The notes below the pieces were generated by a model, which was not told the origin of the DNA, did no database searches, and was given only the letters and a program-made list of their open reading frames with translations. Source: Hofstenia miamia (taxonomy: Eukaryota > Xenacoelomorpha > Acoela). Taken from it: a stretch of 64,000 nt of DNA. Positions 34,831-47,946 of the stretch are shown here, one piece after another. The DNA lies in assembly GCA_004352715.1 (NCBI GenBank), contig SCFE01000017.1:2627411-2691410 (forward strand), read 5' to 3'. How positions within the stretch are numbered: the first letter of the stretch is position 1; each line of letters starts with the position of its first letter. The position numbers and the translations under genes were made by a program.

Positions 34831-35840
34831 CAATTTGCTCATAATTTTGGCCAATTTAAATTTAGTATTTCAATTTTTTGAAGCTAAAAGACTATAAAGT
34901 TAAAGAGAGTTTTAGAAATTTTCAAACTATTCCAAGTTCGTGCTGAAATTTTGCATAAATTATTCTTAAATTCCTTTGAATAAGTGCTATTAAAATTATT
35001 TATAAATTTCCATTTTTGCTTTTTCAAAAATTGGCACAAGTTAATATAATTTCTTGGTTTTCATATAAATTACCATCAAATATAAGTGGTAAATAGATAG
35101 ATATTTTCCTTCATTATCTGTTGTTGAATACTAATTAAATTTGTTTGAACTTTAGCTACAAATTCAGCATGTAATGTGTTCTTTACAAATTCTATCAAAA
35201 TTCAACATTGCTGCAACAAAAAATGGCATTGGGATCTTAAGAATTATACGCTTAAATTTTGAGACATCTCAATTTAAAAAACCCCTTTTGCCTTAAAAAT
35301 GATACAAAGTAGAATTTCAACATTAAATTAGCACNCAATTTGCTCATAATTTTGGCCAATTTAAATTTAGTATTTCAATTTTTTGAAGATAAAAGACTAT
35401 AAAGTTAAAGAGAGTTTTAGAAATTTTCAAACTATTCCAAGTTCGTGCTGAAATTTTGCATAAATTATTCTTAAATTCCTTTGAATAAGTGCTATTAAAA
35501 TTATTTATAAATTTCCATTTTTGCTTTTTCAAAAATTGGCACAAGTTAATATAATTTCTTGGTTTTCATATAAATTACCATCAAATATAAGTGGTAAATA
35601 GATAGATATTTTCCTTCATTATCTGTTGTTGAATACTAATTAAATTTGTTTGAACTTTAGCTACAAATTCAGCATGTAATGTATTCTTTACAAATTCTAT
35701 CAAAATTCAACATTGCTGCAACAAAAAATGGCATTGGGATCTTAAGAATTATACGCTTAAATTTTGAGACATCTCAATTTAAAAAAAACCTTTTTGCCTT
35801 AAAAATGATACAAAGTAGAATTTCAACATTAAATTAGCAC
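34831..35840. repeat. 504-bp duplicate pair around single n
   Basis: 34831-35334 is repeated at 35336-35840, nearly identically, with one n (35335) between. As at 26311, this looks like unmerged overlapping contig ends. The content is unrecognised AT-rich DNA. Confidence 0.8.
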
Positions 35841-35866
35841 ATAAGGTATTCTAGGATATATAAAAT

Positions 35867-38177
35867 GAAAAAACCTTTATTGAATAAGAGTAACACCACA
35901 ATTCACATTTTGTGTGACCTTGTCCACTAGTTATTGACGTTCCAAATTAACGATGAAATTTTCTAAAACAACTAAAATTATTCTAAGTGCCCTCAATTGT
36001 TCAAAAAATGCAAAAAACGATCTAAGCATTATATGAAAATGCGGAAATTTTGTCCACGTTTGATGAGAAAGGGTATATAGATCGCAGAATCCCATACCCC
36101 GTTAACTACACCACTGTTTGTACCCCAAAACGATTTGTGCATAGCAAAGAATCCAAGATTATATAATTTATTTTGCATTATATTAGTACGATTAACAGAC
36201 AATGACTTTTGCACGCATATTGTGGGTAAAAATGGCAATGCCTCTACACTTATTATCCTGCTATTTTGGAAATGAAAACTATCGGTAAGGAATGACCATG
36301 ATTTTCTTTTGAATCAATACATAAAAACATTACTTCAACTACATGAGCATGAAATCCATTTTTATAAAAATATTGTTTTTCAATATGAGGAGTAATAATT
36401 TTATTCCCCAATAACAAAAATGTTGTAAAAATTAGAAATATATTCAAACAAACGTTGAAAGGCAAATTTTATATATTGTTGCAATAGCATAACAAATTTA
36501 TAAATTTTCAAATTTTTCTTTTAAAACTGAGAAAACATTCAATGTCAGTGTGATACAATTAATAAAAATATCTTTTCAGTGTATTCTTTACTATTCCAAA
36601 TATTTTAAAATGTATTGAAATAATTTGAAATCTTTTAAAATAAATAAAAATTTTACAAAATATAGAATGTTTATTATCAAGTGGGTTACCATCATGTACC
36701 CCACTAACAATTTTTGACACAACTATAGAGATAAAAAAATAAATAACTTTCTTTTTAAAGAACGTCGTATTTGCAATACAGATAATTTTAATGTTGACGT
36801 ACAAAATCGTAGGATTAACATTTGCAGTTAAGTATAATAAAGCTAATGCACTATCTTTGAAATATACAGCGTACTTAACCATTTAAATCAATTCTAAGAA
36901 GTATACCTGTAATACAGAGGTCAATTCAACTTCAGTCTTTCAAGACATTGCAAATCTTCTGAAAATTAAGAAATTCTTAGAGTAATTGGTAATTTCTAAA
37001 AAAACAAATTACAAATTATACACGCATTTAAAATTAATTTTTCATCATAATTTTGTTGTCATTTGTGTAAGTGAAAAGAATATAAATGTATTACTAAAAG
37101 TTTTCCTGAATAAGATTTATATTTATAATCACCACTTAAATACTTGCTTCAGACAATTTTTCAGAGAAAGAGGCGCTCTATTCAACCAAGTTCCCGCGCT
37201 TTTACAATTGTTCTATTCACTGTAAAAGTTCGATCACGCAAAGCTGCTTTGATTGGGGTCGACGACCTCATGTTGAAGTCTGACTAATAATTGGTGAAAA
37301 GCCGTCTAACATTTTGGCAACAATCGTCTTTTGATGTTCCTAAATATTGACCTTTATCAAGAACATTTAAAGAGAATTATTTTCAACCTTTTTGGAGAAT
37401 CAATTTACTAAATGCTGAAGATATTTGTGTAGCCACAGCTATTTCNAAAACCCTTTATTGAATAAGAATAACACCGAGATCATGTTTTACCACAATTCAC
37501 ATTTTGTGTGACCTTGTCCACTAGTTATTGACGTTCCAAATTAACGATGAAATTTTCTAAAACAACTAAAATTATTCTAAGTGCCCTCAATTGTTCAAAA
37601 AATGCAAAAAACGATCTAAGCATTATATGAAAATGCGGAAATTTTGTCCACGTTTGATGAGAAAGGGTATATAGATCGCAGAATCCCATACCCCGTTAAC
37701 TACACCACTGTTTGTACCCCAAAATGATTTGTGCATATAACAAAGAATCCAAGATTATATAATTTATTTTGCATTATATTAGTACGATTAACAGACAATG
37801 AGTTTTGCAGGCATATTGTGGACAAAAATGGCAATGCCTCTACACTTATTATCATGCTATTTTGGAAATGAAAACTATCGGTAAGGAATGAACATGATTT
37901 TCTTTTCAATCAATACATAACAACATTACTTCAACTACATGAGCATGAAATCCATTTGTATAAAAATATTGTTTTTCAATATGAGGAGTAATAATTTTAT
38001 TCCCCAATAACAATGTTGTAAAAATTAGAAATATACTCAAACAAACGTTGAGGGGCAAATTTTATATATTGTTGCAATAGCATAACAAATTTATAAATTT
38101 TCAAATTTTTCTTTCACAACTGAGAAAACATTCAATGTCAGTGCGATACAATTAATAAAAAATATCTTTTCAGTGTA
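35867..38177. repeat. Direct repeat pair of about 715-730 bp
   Basis: 35867-36578 matches 37447-38177 with scattered substitutions and small indels (copy 2 has an extra GAGATCATGTTTTAC-like stretch). Copy 2 starts right after the lone n at 37446. The 867 bp between them are single-copy here. Divergence is higher than in the other n-joined duplicates, so this may be a real repeat or two haplotypes. Confidence 0.7.
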
Positions 38178-38687
38178 TCTGGTCACTACATAAAATTTGG
38201 TCAAGGCGAATAAAAAATTTTTTGACACTGAGCAAAAATTTTTAACAAGAAATTGAGATATAGGAAAAGGAATAAACTAGTAATAATAAGTTGCGTCTAG
38301 GAAATGCCTAGCACCTGTAGTTTTGATATAATGGTGATTTAAGTTTTACTGTACTTAAAGACTACAAAATGGTTCAAATCTGCAGTTTTTCAAAATTCAA
38401 TGAATGGACCAAATGTCACTTGAACAAGTACTTGTTATGATCTGCATCAAAATGACCTAAGAATCAGTGGGCAACGGGGTGACTGGGTCAATCAGGTCAC
38501 TGTATTTGAGCGATTCAACAGATAACCGGGGGTCTCTACTAGTATTATGTTAACCCAGTAATTATTCTTTTAAAAACGTACCATGCACAAATCTTACGCT
38601 AATGGTTATCCCAATGCATATAAAAATTGGTCCAGATGAAATTCGTAATTCTGGCTCCCTTATTCTTTACCTTACTAATTTAGAAAC

Positions 38688-38998
38688 AGACTTGCCAACG
38701 ACCCGACATTTCTAAGCTCGGCTCGTTTAAATTTTGTGTAAGTTCGGCTCGGCTCGCCACATTAAATCTTTGAATGAGGCTCGTTTTAGCTCTGTATTTT
38801 TTTAAAAATATTGTGCTCAAAGAATTTCTTACATAGCCTTTCCTAATATTTAATAAACATTTCTTAAATAAGATTATAGGAAAGACATACTGACTGCAAA
38901 ATTAACAAGCAGAACTATAAACTTGCTAAAATAGGCTCGTTTTGGGCTCATTGTATATAAAATGTGCTCAGGCTCGGCTCGGCTCGTTAACAAGTCTA
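38688..38998. mobile_element. hAT-like MITE with GGCTCG arrays
   Basis: The left end AGACTTGCCAACGACCCGA pairs with the right end, reverse-complemented AGACTTGTTAACGAGCCGA. Both subterminal regions carry repeated GGCTCG words. Flanks TTAGAAAC and TTATAAAT agree at 6 of 8 positions, a plausible old hAT duplication. Non-coding, about 310 bp. Confidence 0.7.
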
Positions 38999-39454
38999 TT
39001 ATAAATTATCGCTAACTATTCCATAGCGGTTAATTATAATTAGTAATGCATTAAATATTTACATGCTTCATTTAATGTTTTTTATTGATCACCTTCATAT
39101 TTTCTGTCTGGGAATGTTTGAACTTCTTCAACACACTAAATGTATTGATATATAAACTGCATATGACATTTCAGATAATAAAATAATTCAATAAATTGGT
39201 AAAACATTTTTAGCTGTTCTTCAAACTTTGAATTCCAGAAAAATCTCGAAATTTACAATAAAAAACCCTCAAGATTGAATCCCGAATAAACTTCGAAAAA
39301 TAAGTTATTCCAATTTACTGCACATTTTAACAAAACACTTTTTTGTATAAGTAGCTGATAATATTAATAGATGTATTTATCATAAAGAAAATTTTATTAA
39401 TAGAATATAAAATCTAAAATGTAAGATAGTTCATTAAAATAAACGAAATTGAAT

Positions 39455-39718
39455 CAGAGTTGAAACCGACCGGAAATATTAAGGCCAGGCCGGTAGTTGG
39501 CCGGGATCAGCTATACCGGCCCGCCGGTTTTGGCAGGTAAATTTTATTTGCATTGTATATTTAATCTATGCAGTATATTGTGTGTGAATATATATGTATA
39601 TAAATATATAAGATGTTTTAATCTAGAAAATTTCACATGGTAATGCAAAGTAAACGGCCGGAAATTTTACCTTTCATGAAATTTAAACGCGGCTGGCCGC
39701 TAGCCGGTTCCATCTCTG
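39455..39718. mobile_element. hAT-type MITE with 8-bp target duplication
   Basis: 264 bp. The left end is CAGAGTTGAAACCGACCGG and the right end, reverse-complemented, CAGAGATGGAACCGGC. Flanking 8-mers AATTGAAT (39447-39454) and AGTTGAAT (39719-39726) match at 7 of 8. The interior near both ends is rich in GGCCGG words. It shares the CAGAGWTGRAAC start with the MITE at 7940-8290. Confidence 0.8.
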
Positions 39719-39804
39719 AGTTGAATCAATGTATTAAAAACAAAAAGAATAAAATTTATAAAACTGCATAAAGAAGCTTCAGCATTTCATATTATTAACT
39801 GCAA

Positions 39805-39807
<3 letters not shown>

Positions 39808-39846
<39 letters not shown>

Positions 39847-39862
39847 TATATTAATATATATA
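39808..39862. repeat. (TA)n microsatellite
   Basis: A TA dinucleotide run with a few interruptions. Confidence 0.9.
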
Positions 39863-40200
39863 TTTGTTGTTGATTAATTGTGTAATATGGAATGTAGATT
39901 TATTATAAAAGTGCAGGCTACAACAAAATTTACAAATGTAACTACAAATAATTATTCATAGTAGGAATAATACTGATAATAATATAACAAAGAATTTGAA
40001 AACCTACCGTGCTGTCAGTATCTTTTATGTGAAATAGCTCCGTACTGCCACATAACACAACGTTATCGTAAATGTATAATATAATTTCAAACGAATTTTG
40101 ATTTGCTCAGAATCTGTACATCCGCATTTAATTCATTGGCAATTTGACGGGTTTAATATTTATTGAAGTAAATTCTATTTGGAATAAGTTTGATTGGTTT

Positions 40201-40495
40201 CAATTGCATTAGGACGGCTCAATATAACATCTGTTTTAAGTTTGAAAACATTATCATGTGTAACTTGAATGGGAGAATAACCCCAATGGTATGGAAATGA
40301 AAAAATGATTCAAAAAATGGCATAATCCTAGTATTTCAAAAAAAAATTTGATAATTTTATAAATTTATATTGAAAATGTACTATGATTTCAATTGCATTA
40401 GGACGGCTCAATATAAGATTTGTTTCAATTTTGAAAACTTTATCATGTGTAACTTGAATTGGAGAATAACCCCAATGGTATGGAAATAAAAATAA
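40201..40495. repeat. Two-copy tandem duplication, 189-bp period
   Basis: CAATTGCATTAGGACGGCTC occurs at 40201 and again at 40390, each followed by about 100 bp of closely matching sequence through GAATAACCCCAATGGTATGG. The spacer between the matches is less similar. Confidence 0.75.
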
Positions 40496-40689
40496 TGCAA
40501 AAGTTTTACTCATAAACACAAATTTGTAAAAGTATGCATGTATTACGATAGGGACATAAATTTATTTAAGTCTGAGTGAGAGCGGAGATGACGTCACTCA
40601 AGGTGTGTAATAATTTCTTCATATGTGTGTGTAAATCTAAAGTTGTGTTAATTTGATTGGCTAAATGAATCTGTTGTAAATTCTAAGAA

Positions 40690-42068
40690 AACATTTGGAA
40701 TTCCAGGAATTTTACGAAGTTTCCAGGAAATAGCATAAAACACGCTTTAGATCATTGATGCAATACAAGCACTTAGCAACAAAATTGTCTTCAAATATTT
40801 TGTAGTGTCCCTTTGAGCGAATTACAGCGTCAAGGCGATCAGGGATTGAAGCAAAAAGTCTTTCAATAAAGCTGTTGGTAATTGCATAAAATTCTTTCTT
40901 TATTGCGTTCCACAGCTCGTCTTCAGTGTAAAGAGTATGTTGTCCAATTGATACTTGACCTCTGTCCACATATTTTCGATTGGGTTAAGGTTGGAGATTG
41001 GCCAGACCAGTCAGCAAGGATAGCAACCTCATTATTGTAGAGGAAATTTTTCATTTTTTTAGGTATGATATGGAGCACCATCCTGCTGATATATTGATCA
41101 CTTGTAAGGAGTGGCAAGAGTTCCTTTTCTAGAATCCGAGCATATAGGACCAGTGATGTGAACAATCTTGCGAAAGCCACACTTCTATATTCTACCACAT
41201 ATCATTACATCCTTCCCTCCATAATTCATGGTAACTCGAGTAAATTGAGGCAAAAATCTGAACTTTTTTCCAGTTTGTCTCTTTATCAACATTCCTTTTG
41301 ATGAGTATAGCTAAAATCTTGAGTCATCTGAAAATATAACATTAGACCAATGTTCAGATGAATTGTCTCTCATTAAATTGGCCCACCTCAGCCGGCGTAA
41401 TCTTTGCTTTGAGGTTAAGAATGGCTTTCTGGATGCCACGAAAGTCCCAATTGAGTACTTCTTTAGGATGTTTCACACAGTTCTTGTAGTCACCATCAGC
41501 CCATTATTTTCAATGTTCCTTTGAAGTCTTTTTGGGATTTCGTTTTGAAAGACACACGAGTGCTGATTGGGAGGCTTTGGAGGTCTTCTTTGCTCTTCCG
41601 CACTTTGGCTTGGGGCAATGTTGTTTTCATAAGTGAAACGTCTGATGATATCTCTGACAGTACTTCGAGGTCGCTCTTCAAGTCGGGCTATATTACATTG
41701 ACTCATCCCTTCCAAATGTTTGGAGATAATCAACTCGCGGATGGCAAGAGGTACGTAACCAGGCATCATATATGGCGAAGAAAGACTGTTGTTCGACATT
41801 TTCAATATAAATTGACTGAAAAAGCTCAATTAATGAAATTATTTACATATTCTCTGATTTGGTATGAGTTCAAAGAAAATATTAGCTAACCACAAGCATT
41901 TTTCCTTAAGATTCAAAGTAAACAGTGATAATTATTTCTCAACATTGATGAATTTCTCTTTGTGCAACACCAAGTCTAATTTTAAAATACTTATGACATT
42001 CTTGGCGTCAATTTCTTAGAAGTATTTATGACAAATCATGGGTGGTCGAATTCTTTTTTCCAGTATTG
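40690..42068 (-). pseudogene. Tc1-like element, family of element A
   Basis: The right terminus at 42068 reads, on the minus strand, CAATACTGGAAAAAAGAATT, one base off the CAGTACTGG motif. The transposase is on the minus strand: an N-terminal helix-turn-helix at about 41640-41770 (RELIISKHLEGMSQCNIARL, EERPRSTVRDIIRRFTYENN), a PPKPPNQ linker, FSDDSRF (first Asp), YQQDGAPYHT (second Asp) and LNPIENMW (Glu), followed by a C-terminus to about 40712. Frameshifts and stops occur in the centre. The left terminus is missing. Comparison with 23993-24980 shows they are copies of one family. Confidence 0.8.
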
Positions 42069-42179
42069 TATTTCCATTACTGTATGTTAGGACTATATAA
42101 CTTAAAGATTCTGTGATAAAAAAATTGTTGTAAAATGTAGTCAAGGAAAATTTTGGCGCTTTATGAAAGTATCTATTGT

Positions 42180-42319
42180 NNNNNNNNNNNNNNNNNNNNN
42201 NNNNNNNNNNNNNNNNNNNNNNNNNNNNNNNNNNNNNNNNNNNNNNNNNNNNNNNNNNNNNNNNNNNNNNNNNNNNNNNNNNNNNNNNNNNNNNNNNNNN
42301 NNNNNNNNNNNNNNNNNNN
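42180..42319. other. Assembly gap, 140 N
   Basis: Unknown bases; nothing can be said. Confidence 0.95.
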
Positions 42320-44539
42320 TTTAGATTGGGTTCCAATTTAGCCCCATGCCAGTCGCATGACATTTTCTATGTGCATGGTCGATGCAACAGCATAATCTCT
42401 ATTTTAGCTATAATTTTCAAAAATATGAGTGATGTTATGTGTTTTGTGGCTTTATTTTCTTAATTTGTGATCTCAATCGCATCGAAATATTTTGTCCCTT
42501 TAAAAACCATAGAACTGAATGATCATTTTAAACCCTATTGCCAGGTTTGTTCATTGGAATTGAAATCTAATTGGATTCCTATTGGATTTTGATTGGAATG
42601 ATTTTATTAAAGTTTTCAAATATCGCAGTTACTTTTGTGGTCATTTGCAAGATATATATAATGCTGTTTCATCTATTCATGTATTATTATAATAACAGTG
42701 TCATGATCTATGTTATAACATGCAGCTAATGTTTAACTTCTGGAGTTACGCTTAATATTGTATCGTGCTTGAAATATCTATTGTCCTTCCACATTAAGTT
42801 AGTTCAAAATCTTACAATGTACAAAATTTTTGTATAACATAGTTGTGCAAATTTTGGCTTGTAAATATCAAATAACTTCGTTTATATTCAGTATTGTCAA
42901 ATTGTCAATGCCTGTAAGCAAATGCGACGAACACCTTAAAATTATATATCTACCCATTGTCAGTTTTGTCCAAAAACTGTGGCGTCAAGAATCAATATTA
43001 AGCTTGCTTGGGTCGAAAAAAATTAGCCGACATTTATCAAACCTGACTATAACGCAAAAGTGCACACACCTATATGAAGTGAATGTTATAACACTTACAT
43101 TAAACGAAATTTTTATTTTCAAAATTCGCTAGATGGCGTCGTAAAATATTGAATTAGTATGTAAAAATCAAAGGGAAATTTGGTATTTAGAGCTATAGCA
43201 CTTTTTATATTGCAATTTGTTTGCGTTACGAAACAATTATGAGTAAATTACGCTTTGCTGCATGTATTCAGCAATTAAAATTCGAAATTGACCCAGTCAA
43301 TATTTTGACAAATGAGGTTAAATTTAGTAAAGAACTTTTCAAAAATTTGTTAGAATTTTCAAAAATTATTGCTTTGTAGAGGTGATTCCAATTTGATATT
43401 TCTATATTGCAAAACGAATTATGATTTTCGGATCTCTTCTGGTGAACTTGCAGCTGTTTATTTGATTTCATTCTGTTTCGATCTTTTGACAAATGAGCTC
43501 AAAGTATGCCATATACCCGGAGTTTTACATTGCTTTAGGACAGCCAGAACTCTGTCAATTCTTGTTCAACTCCTTAGCTCTTTTCAGCATTCTTTAGAGC
43601 TCCTTTAGTTCTATATTACATTGTTAATATTATATTTTTAGTTATTATTCCCTTTATGATATCAACACTTTAGTTAATTACAACTTTTGAATTTCTGCTT
43701 AACAATTACAACTGATGCATCTCAGAACACTATTACTCTGCGACTTTTGACGTTATGCACTAGGGTTATACAGTAAAATATGCGCGCTGATCAGCTCAAT
43801 GTGAAACTATTTTTTCTTTTTTAAACTTATCTATACTTGTTGCAAAGTATCGGCCAAAACAAATTTTCAATGTACACTTTCGTAAAATTCAATTATTATA
43901 ATTAATAGAGTAGACTAAATTTGAATACCTATAACTCCATGAGTTTTTATACTATCGACACAGTTTAAATACCATTCGATGCGTGCTGAATAGCTCTATA
44001 ATAAACTGATTTTTTATTTTGGAATTTTTTTAATTTTCCCTATTTTTAGAGTAAACAAAGGATTAGAGCTTCCTCTGATATCTGAAATTATGTCATTGAC
44101 CTGTCTAGAGCAAAGCAATTTTAACGTTGGAGTAGAATAACTTCGGAAGGTTACTGTGAAGTGAATTTTGACGCTGTAGTCATAAAAAATATACCATTCT
44201 CCTACACAACAATATCTCCATGTGGCAATGTTTGTCGATTTCCGATTTGATCAATACTTTTTTTGTAAACTGCGAACAATGTATCAGTAGACTATTACGA
44301 ACTTAAAGTGCTTTTCAAAGACAATTCATTCAGTGCAGCTCTATTTCATAGAAATTTATTACGATTTGCTTTCAAAATCATTGAATCATTGCGCCACAGC
44401 AAGCAACTACCTTAATGCTGTATCTACGTTCGCTCAAACGATAAAATTGCATCCGTTTTGTTCAATTCATCGCGCAAAGATTTTGCTAGCAAAGCAAGCA
44501 CTCCGCTCATTGCTTCACATTGAATTAATTCCATTGTAA
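42320..44539. other. Non-coding stretch
   Basis: AT-rich, no supported gene. Short open frames at 42830-43132 and 43369-43608 show no domain and no convincing splice sites. Confidence 0.4.
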
Positions 44540-44685
44540 GGCTATGGTTAGACTACGTGATTGGTACAAAGAAAAGTTACGAAACACGTCACATCACATC
44601 ACTAATTATCTCGGGTGATTAGATTTGCGATTTTACCAAAATGTGACAGATCACGCGTGATCAATCACATAGTCTAACCGTGGCC
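44540..44685. mobile_element. PIF/Harbinger-like MITE, TAA target duplication
   Basis: 146 bp with terminal inverted repeats of about 24 bp: left GGCTATGGTTAGACTACGTG, right (reverse-complemented) GGCCACGGTTAGACTATGTG. It is flanked on both sides by TAA (44537-44539 and 44686-44688), the 3-bp duplication typical of PIF/Harbinger. Non-coding; it folds back on itself. Confidence 0.85.
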
Positions 44686-45580
44686 TAAAAGAACTACTAA
44701 TATTATAATTCAATACGATGACCCAAAAGTAAACAATATTTATTATTTAATTCAATCAGAAACATTTTTACATTCAAGCAGTACCAGAAACAGAAATAGA
44801 TTTAAACGAGTCTCCTATCTGATATATAGTTTTTTCGCATTTTTTACCTCACGGATTCCTTGTACAATATTCTTAAATATAAAGTGGTAGCCATTTGCTT
44901 TTCCTTACAGAATTTAGAAAATTTATAACAATTGTGAATGGAAGACTAATTTTTTCTACGAATGTGTTACCAATTCATTCAAAAAATAAAATATGATGTG
45001 GATATTTTAAGGTGATAGATTTGGAATTAAATTTTAAAAAATTTTTAGCAACTTAAATGTAATTTTCATCAGCTGCCATTTTCTAATCGAAGTATCTCAA
45101 ATTTGGAATTTATCTCAAGAGTTCTATCCATTGTAAAAATCGACAAAATTCTTATTAAATATTTTGAAATGCAATATTTATTGACTGCCTTACCGAAAAT
45201 ATGTAAATATTTGAATTAATACAAACTATTGGGTTTTGATCACCGTCTTGAAGAATGATTTATTTTCTGGTTAAAGAATTTTAAGCAAATAGAAGAATAA
45301 CTGATTAGAGGAGAAAAAACTACAGAAATCATTAGCAATTTTATTGAACTTATTTCTATAATAATATTACAGATAAATTTCTGGGAAAAATTGTCTCGGA
45401 GTTTTTCTTTATAAATAAATTTTTCATGGTTTATAATTTACACTATTTTGGTTACACAAAAATATATTTTGCATGCACGAGCCGCCACTGGTTGTGATGC
45501 TCATTTAAGAGTGATAAAAATACCAAATCGTTAAGCAGGCGCACCCAGCTTTTTTTCTGAGGAGGGGAACTATTCTTATG

Positions 45581-45615
<35 letters not shown>

Positions 45616-45619
45616 CAAA
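44686..45619. other. Non-coding stretch ending in (AT)n
   Basis: No supported gene. An AT dinucleotide run at 45582-45613 leads into the next gap. Confidence 0.45.
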
Positions 45620-46293
45620 NNNNNNNNNNNNNNNNNNNNNNNNNNNNNNNNNNNNNNNNNNNNNNNNNNNNNNNNNNNNNNNNNNNNNNNNNNNNNNNNN
45701 NNNNNNNNNNNNNNNNNNNNNNNNNNNNNNNNNNNNNNNNNNNNNNNNNNNNNNNNNNNNNNNNNNNNNNNNNNNNNNNNNNNNNNNNNNNNNNNNNNNN
45801 NNNNNNNNNNNNNNNNNNNNNNNNNNNNNNNNNNNNNNNNNNNNNNNNNNNNNNNNNNNNNNNNNNNNNNNNNNNNNNNNNNNNNNNNNNNNNNNNNNNN
45901 NNNNNNNNNNNNNNNNNNNNNNNNNNNNNNNNNNNNNNNNNNNNNNNNNNNNNNNNNNNNNNNNNNNNNNNNNNNNNNNNNNNNNNNNNNNNNNNNNNNN
46001 NNNNNNNNNNNNNNNNNNNNNNNNNNNNNNNNNNNNNNNNNNNNNNNNNNNNNNNNNNNNNNNNNNNNNNNNNNNNNNNNNNNNNNNNNNNNNNNNNNNN
46101 NNNNNNNNNNNNNNNNNNNNNNNNNNNNNNNNNNNNNNNNNNNNNNNNNNNNNNNNNNNNNNNNNNNNNNNNNNNNNNNNNNNNNNNNNNNNNNNNNNNN
46201 NNNNNNNNNNNNNNNNNNNNNNNNNNNNNNNNNNNNNNNNNNNNNNNNNNNNNNNNNNNNNNNNNNNNNNNNNNNNNNNNNNNNNNNNNNNNN
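45620..46293. other. Assembly gap, 674 N
   Basis: This follows an AT microsatellite. The gaps starting at 47111 and 55436 also border AT runs, so these runs probably broke the assembly. Confidence 0.95.
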
Positions 46294-46702
46294 TTGTGGA
46301 ATAAGTTTTAGTATATGGTCGATTGTTTTATTGACTGGGATGTTTGAAAACAATAATTTTACAAAAAACTTGCCATGAATTTTTCATTTTGTTTATTGTT
46401 GTCAAAATATTTACCAATTTTGNTTGATGGAATATACTTCTTCAATAATGAGTCAAGTCACTTTGACAAACTATATGTTGTAGAATTCAGCATCGATAAA
46501 ATTGTTCAAATAAACGAAGGGTCCTCTTTGTTCTTGTGGATCTTAGGGAGACAATACATTCTACTTGGTTGACATCCTATATATGATACTCTTTGTAAAA
46601 TTCTATTGATAATTCTGTGATATGTACTAATTTCATTAATGTTTTATTAAATTTTTCTTCTTCATACATGACGATGATTTATAAATCGAAACCGGTTGGA
46701 AA

Positions 46703-46892
46703 TATAGGGTGACTAAAAAAAATGTCCGTTTGGTGATCAGAGTTCTACGTAGTTGATATTGCTGGTATTTCATATCTATGATCTTCATATTTAGGTATTT
46801 ATATCTATGATCGGTATTTAGGTAAACAGGACACTTCATAATAGTCTGACTTGTAATTTGATATATAATTTATACAACGTGATACTGTGACA
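46703..46892. mobile_element. Mariner-like 5' end
   Basis: ATAGGGTGACTAAAAAAAAT at 46703 resembles a mariner terminal repeat (TAGGGTGACCAAAA style) and precedes a mariner-type start codon by about 190 bp, a normal spacing. The opposite end lies in or beyond the gap. Confidence 0.45.
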
Positions 46893-47110
46893 ATGGCTGA
46901 CCGAATTAAACCAGAACTAGCAAATTTTTTCACTTCTGTTCTAACAAAGAATGACTTCAGTGCTACGGATATCCACAGATTTCTAATTGTTGCTTGTGGC
47001 GAAGAATCTGTTCCTGGAGAGAGACAGATTAGACGAATTAGTAGCAAAAACAAGGGAGATGAATACAGTATTTCACGAAAAGAAGGTTCTGGACGGCCTA
47101 GAAGTGCCAG
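46893..47110 (+). CDS. Mariner-type transposase N-terminus, cut by gap
   Basis: ATG at 46893 opens MADRIKPELANFFTSVL, then FSATDIHRFLIVACGEESVP, ERQIRRIS and KEGSGRPRSA before the N run. This is the DNA-binding N-terminal part of mariner-type transposases: a first helix-turn-helix, an acidic turn and the GRPR minor-groove hook before the second helix-turn-helix. All 72 codons visible are open. The catalytic domain would lie in the gap at 47111-47815. Whether the gene is intact cannot be told. It is distinct from the mariner-type frame at 47947. Confidence 0.6.
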
Positions 47111-47815
47111 NNNNNNNNNNNNNNNNNNNNNNNNNNNNNNNNNNNNNNNNNNNNNNNNNNNNNNNNNNNNNNNNNNNNNNNNNNNNNNNNNNNNNNNNNN
47201 NNNNNNNNNNNNNNNNNNNNNNNNNNNNNNNNNNNNNNNNNNNNNNNNNNNNNNNNNNNNNNNNNNNNNNNNNNNNNNNNNNNNNNNNNNNNNNNNNNNN
47301 NNNNNNNNNNNNNNNNNNNNNNNNNNNNNNNNNNNNNNNNNNNNNNNNNNNNNNNNNNNNNNNNNNNNNNNNNNNNNNNNNNNNNNNNNNNNNNNNNNNN
47401 NNNNNNNNNNNNNNNNNNNNNNNNNNNNNNNNNNNNNNNNNNNNNNNNNNNNNNNNNNNNNNNNNNNNNNNNNNNNNNNNNNNNNNNNNNNNNNNNNNNN
47501 NNNNNNNNNNNNNNNNNNNNNNNNNNNNNNNNNNNNNNNNNNNNNNNNNNNNNNNNNNNNNNNNNNNNNNNNNNNNNNNNNNNNNNNNNNNNNNNNNNNN
47601 NNNNNNNNNNNNNNNNNNNNNNNNNNNNNNNNNNNNNNNNNNNNNNNNNNNNNNNNNNNNNNNNNNNNNNNNNNNNNNNNNNNNNNNNNNNNNNNNNNNN
47701 NNNNNNNNNNNNNNNNNNNNNNNNNNNNNNNNNNNNNNNNNNNNNNNNNNNNNNNNNNNNNNNNNNNNNNNNNNNNNNNNNNNNNNNNNNNNNNNNNNNN
47801 NNNNNNNNNNNNNNN
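47111..47815. other. Assembly gap, 705 N
   Basis: It ends at an AT run (47816-47846) that is repeated at 49810. Confidence 0.95.
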
Positions 47816-47848
<33 letters not shown>

Positions 47849-47946
47849 TAATTTTAGTGTAAACTGCATTCGTAATTCATTGCGCAACGTTTTATTAGAA
47901 TATGCAGCCTACAAAATAAATGTATCTTTTTTATAGTTTAACTGAA

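Noticed and set aside
36559-36882. 107-codon minus-strand gene
   Set aside because: Low-complexity hydrophobic translation of AT-rich DNA with no recognisable motif.
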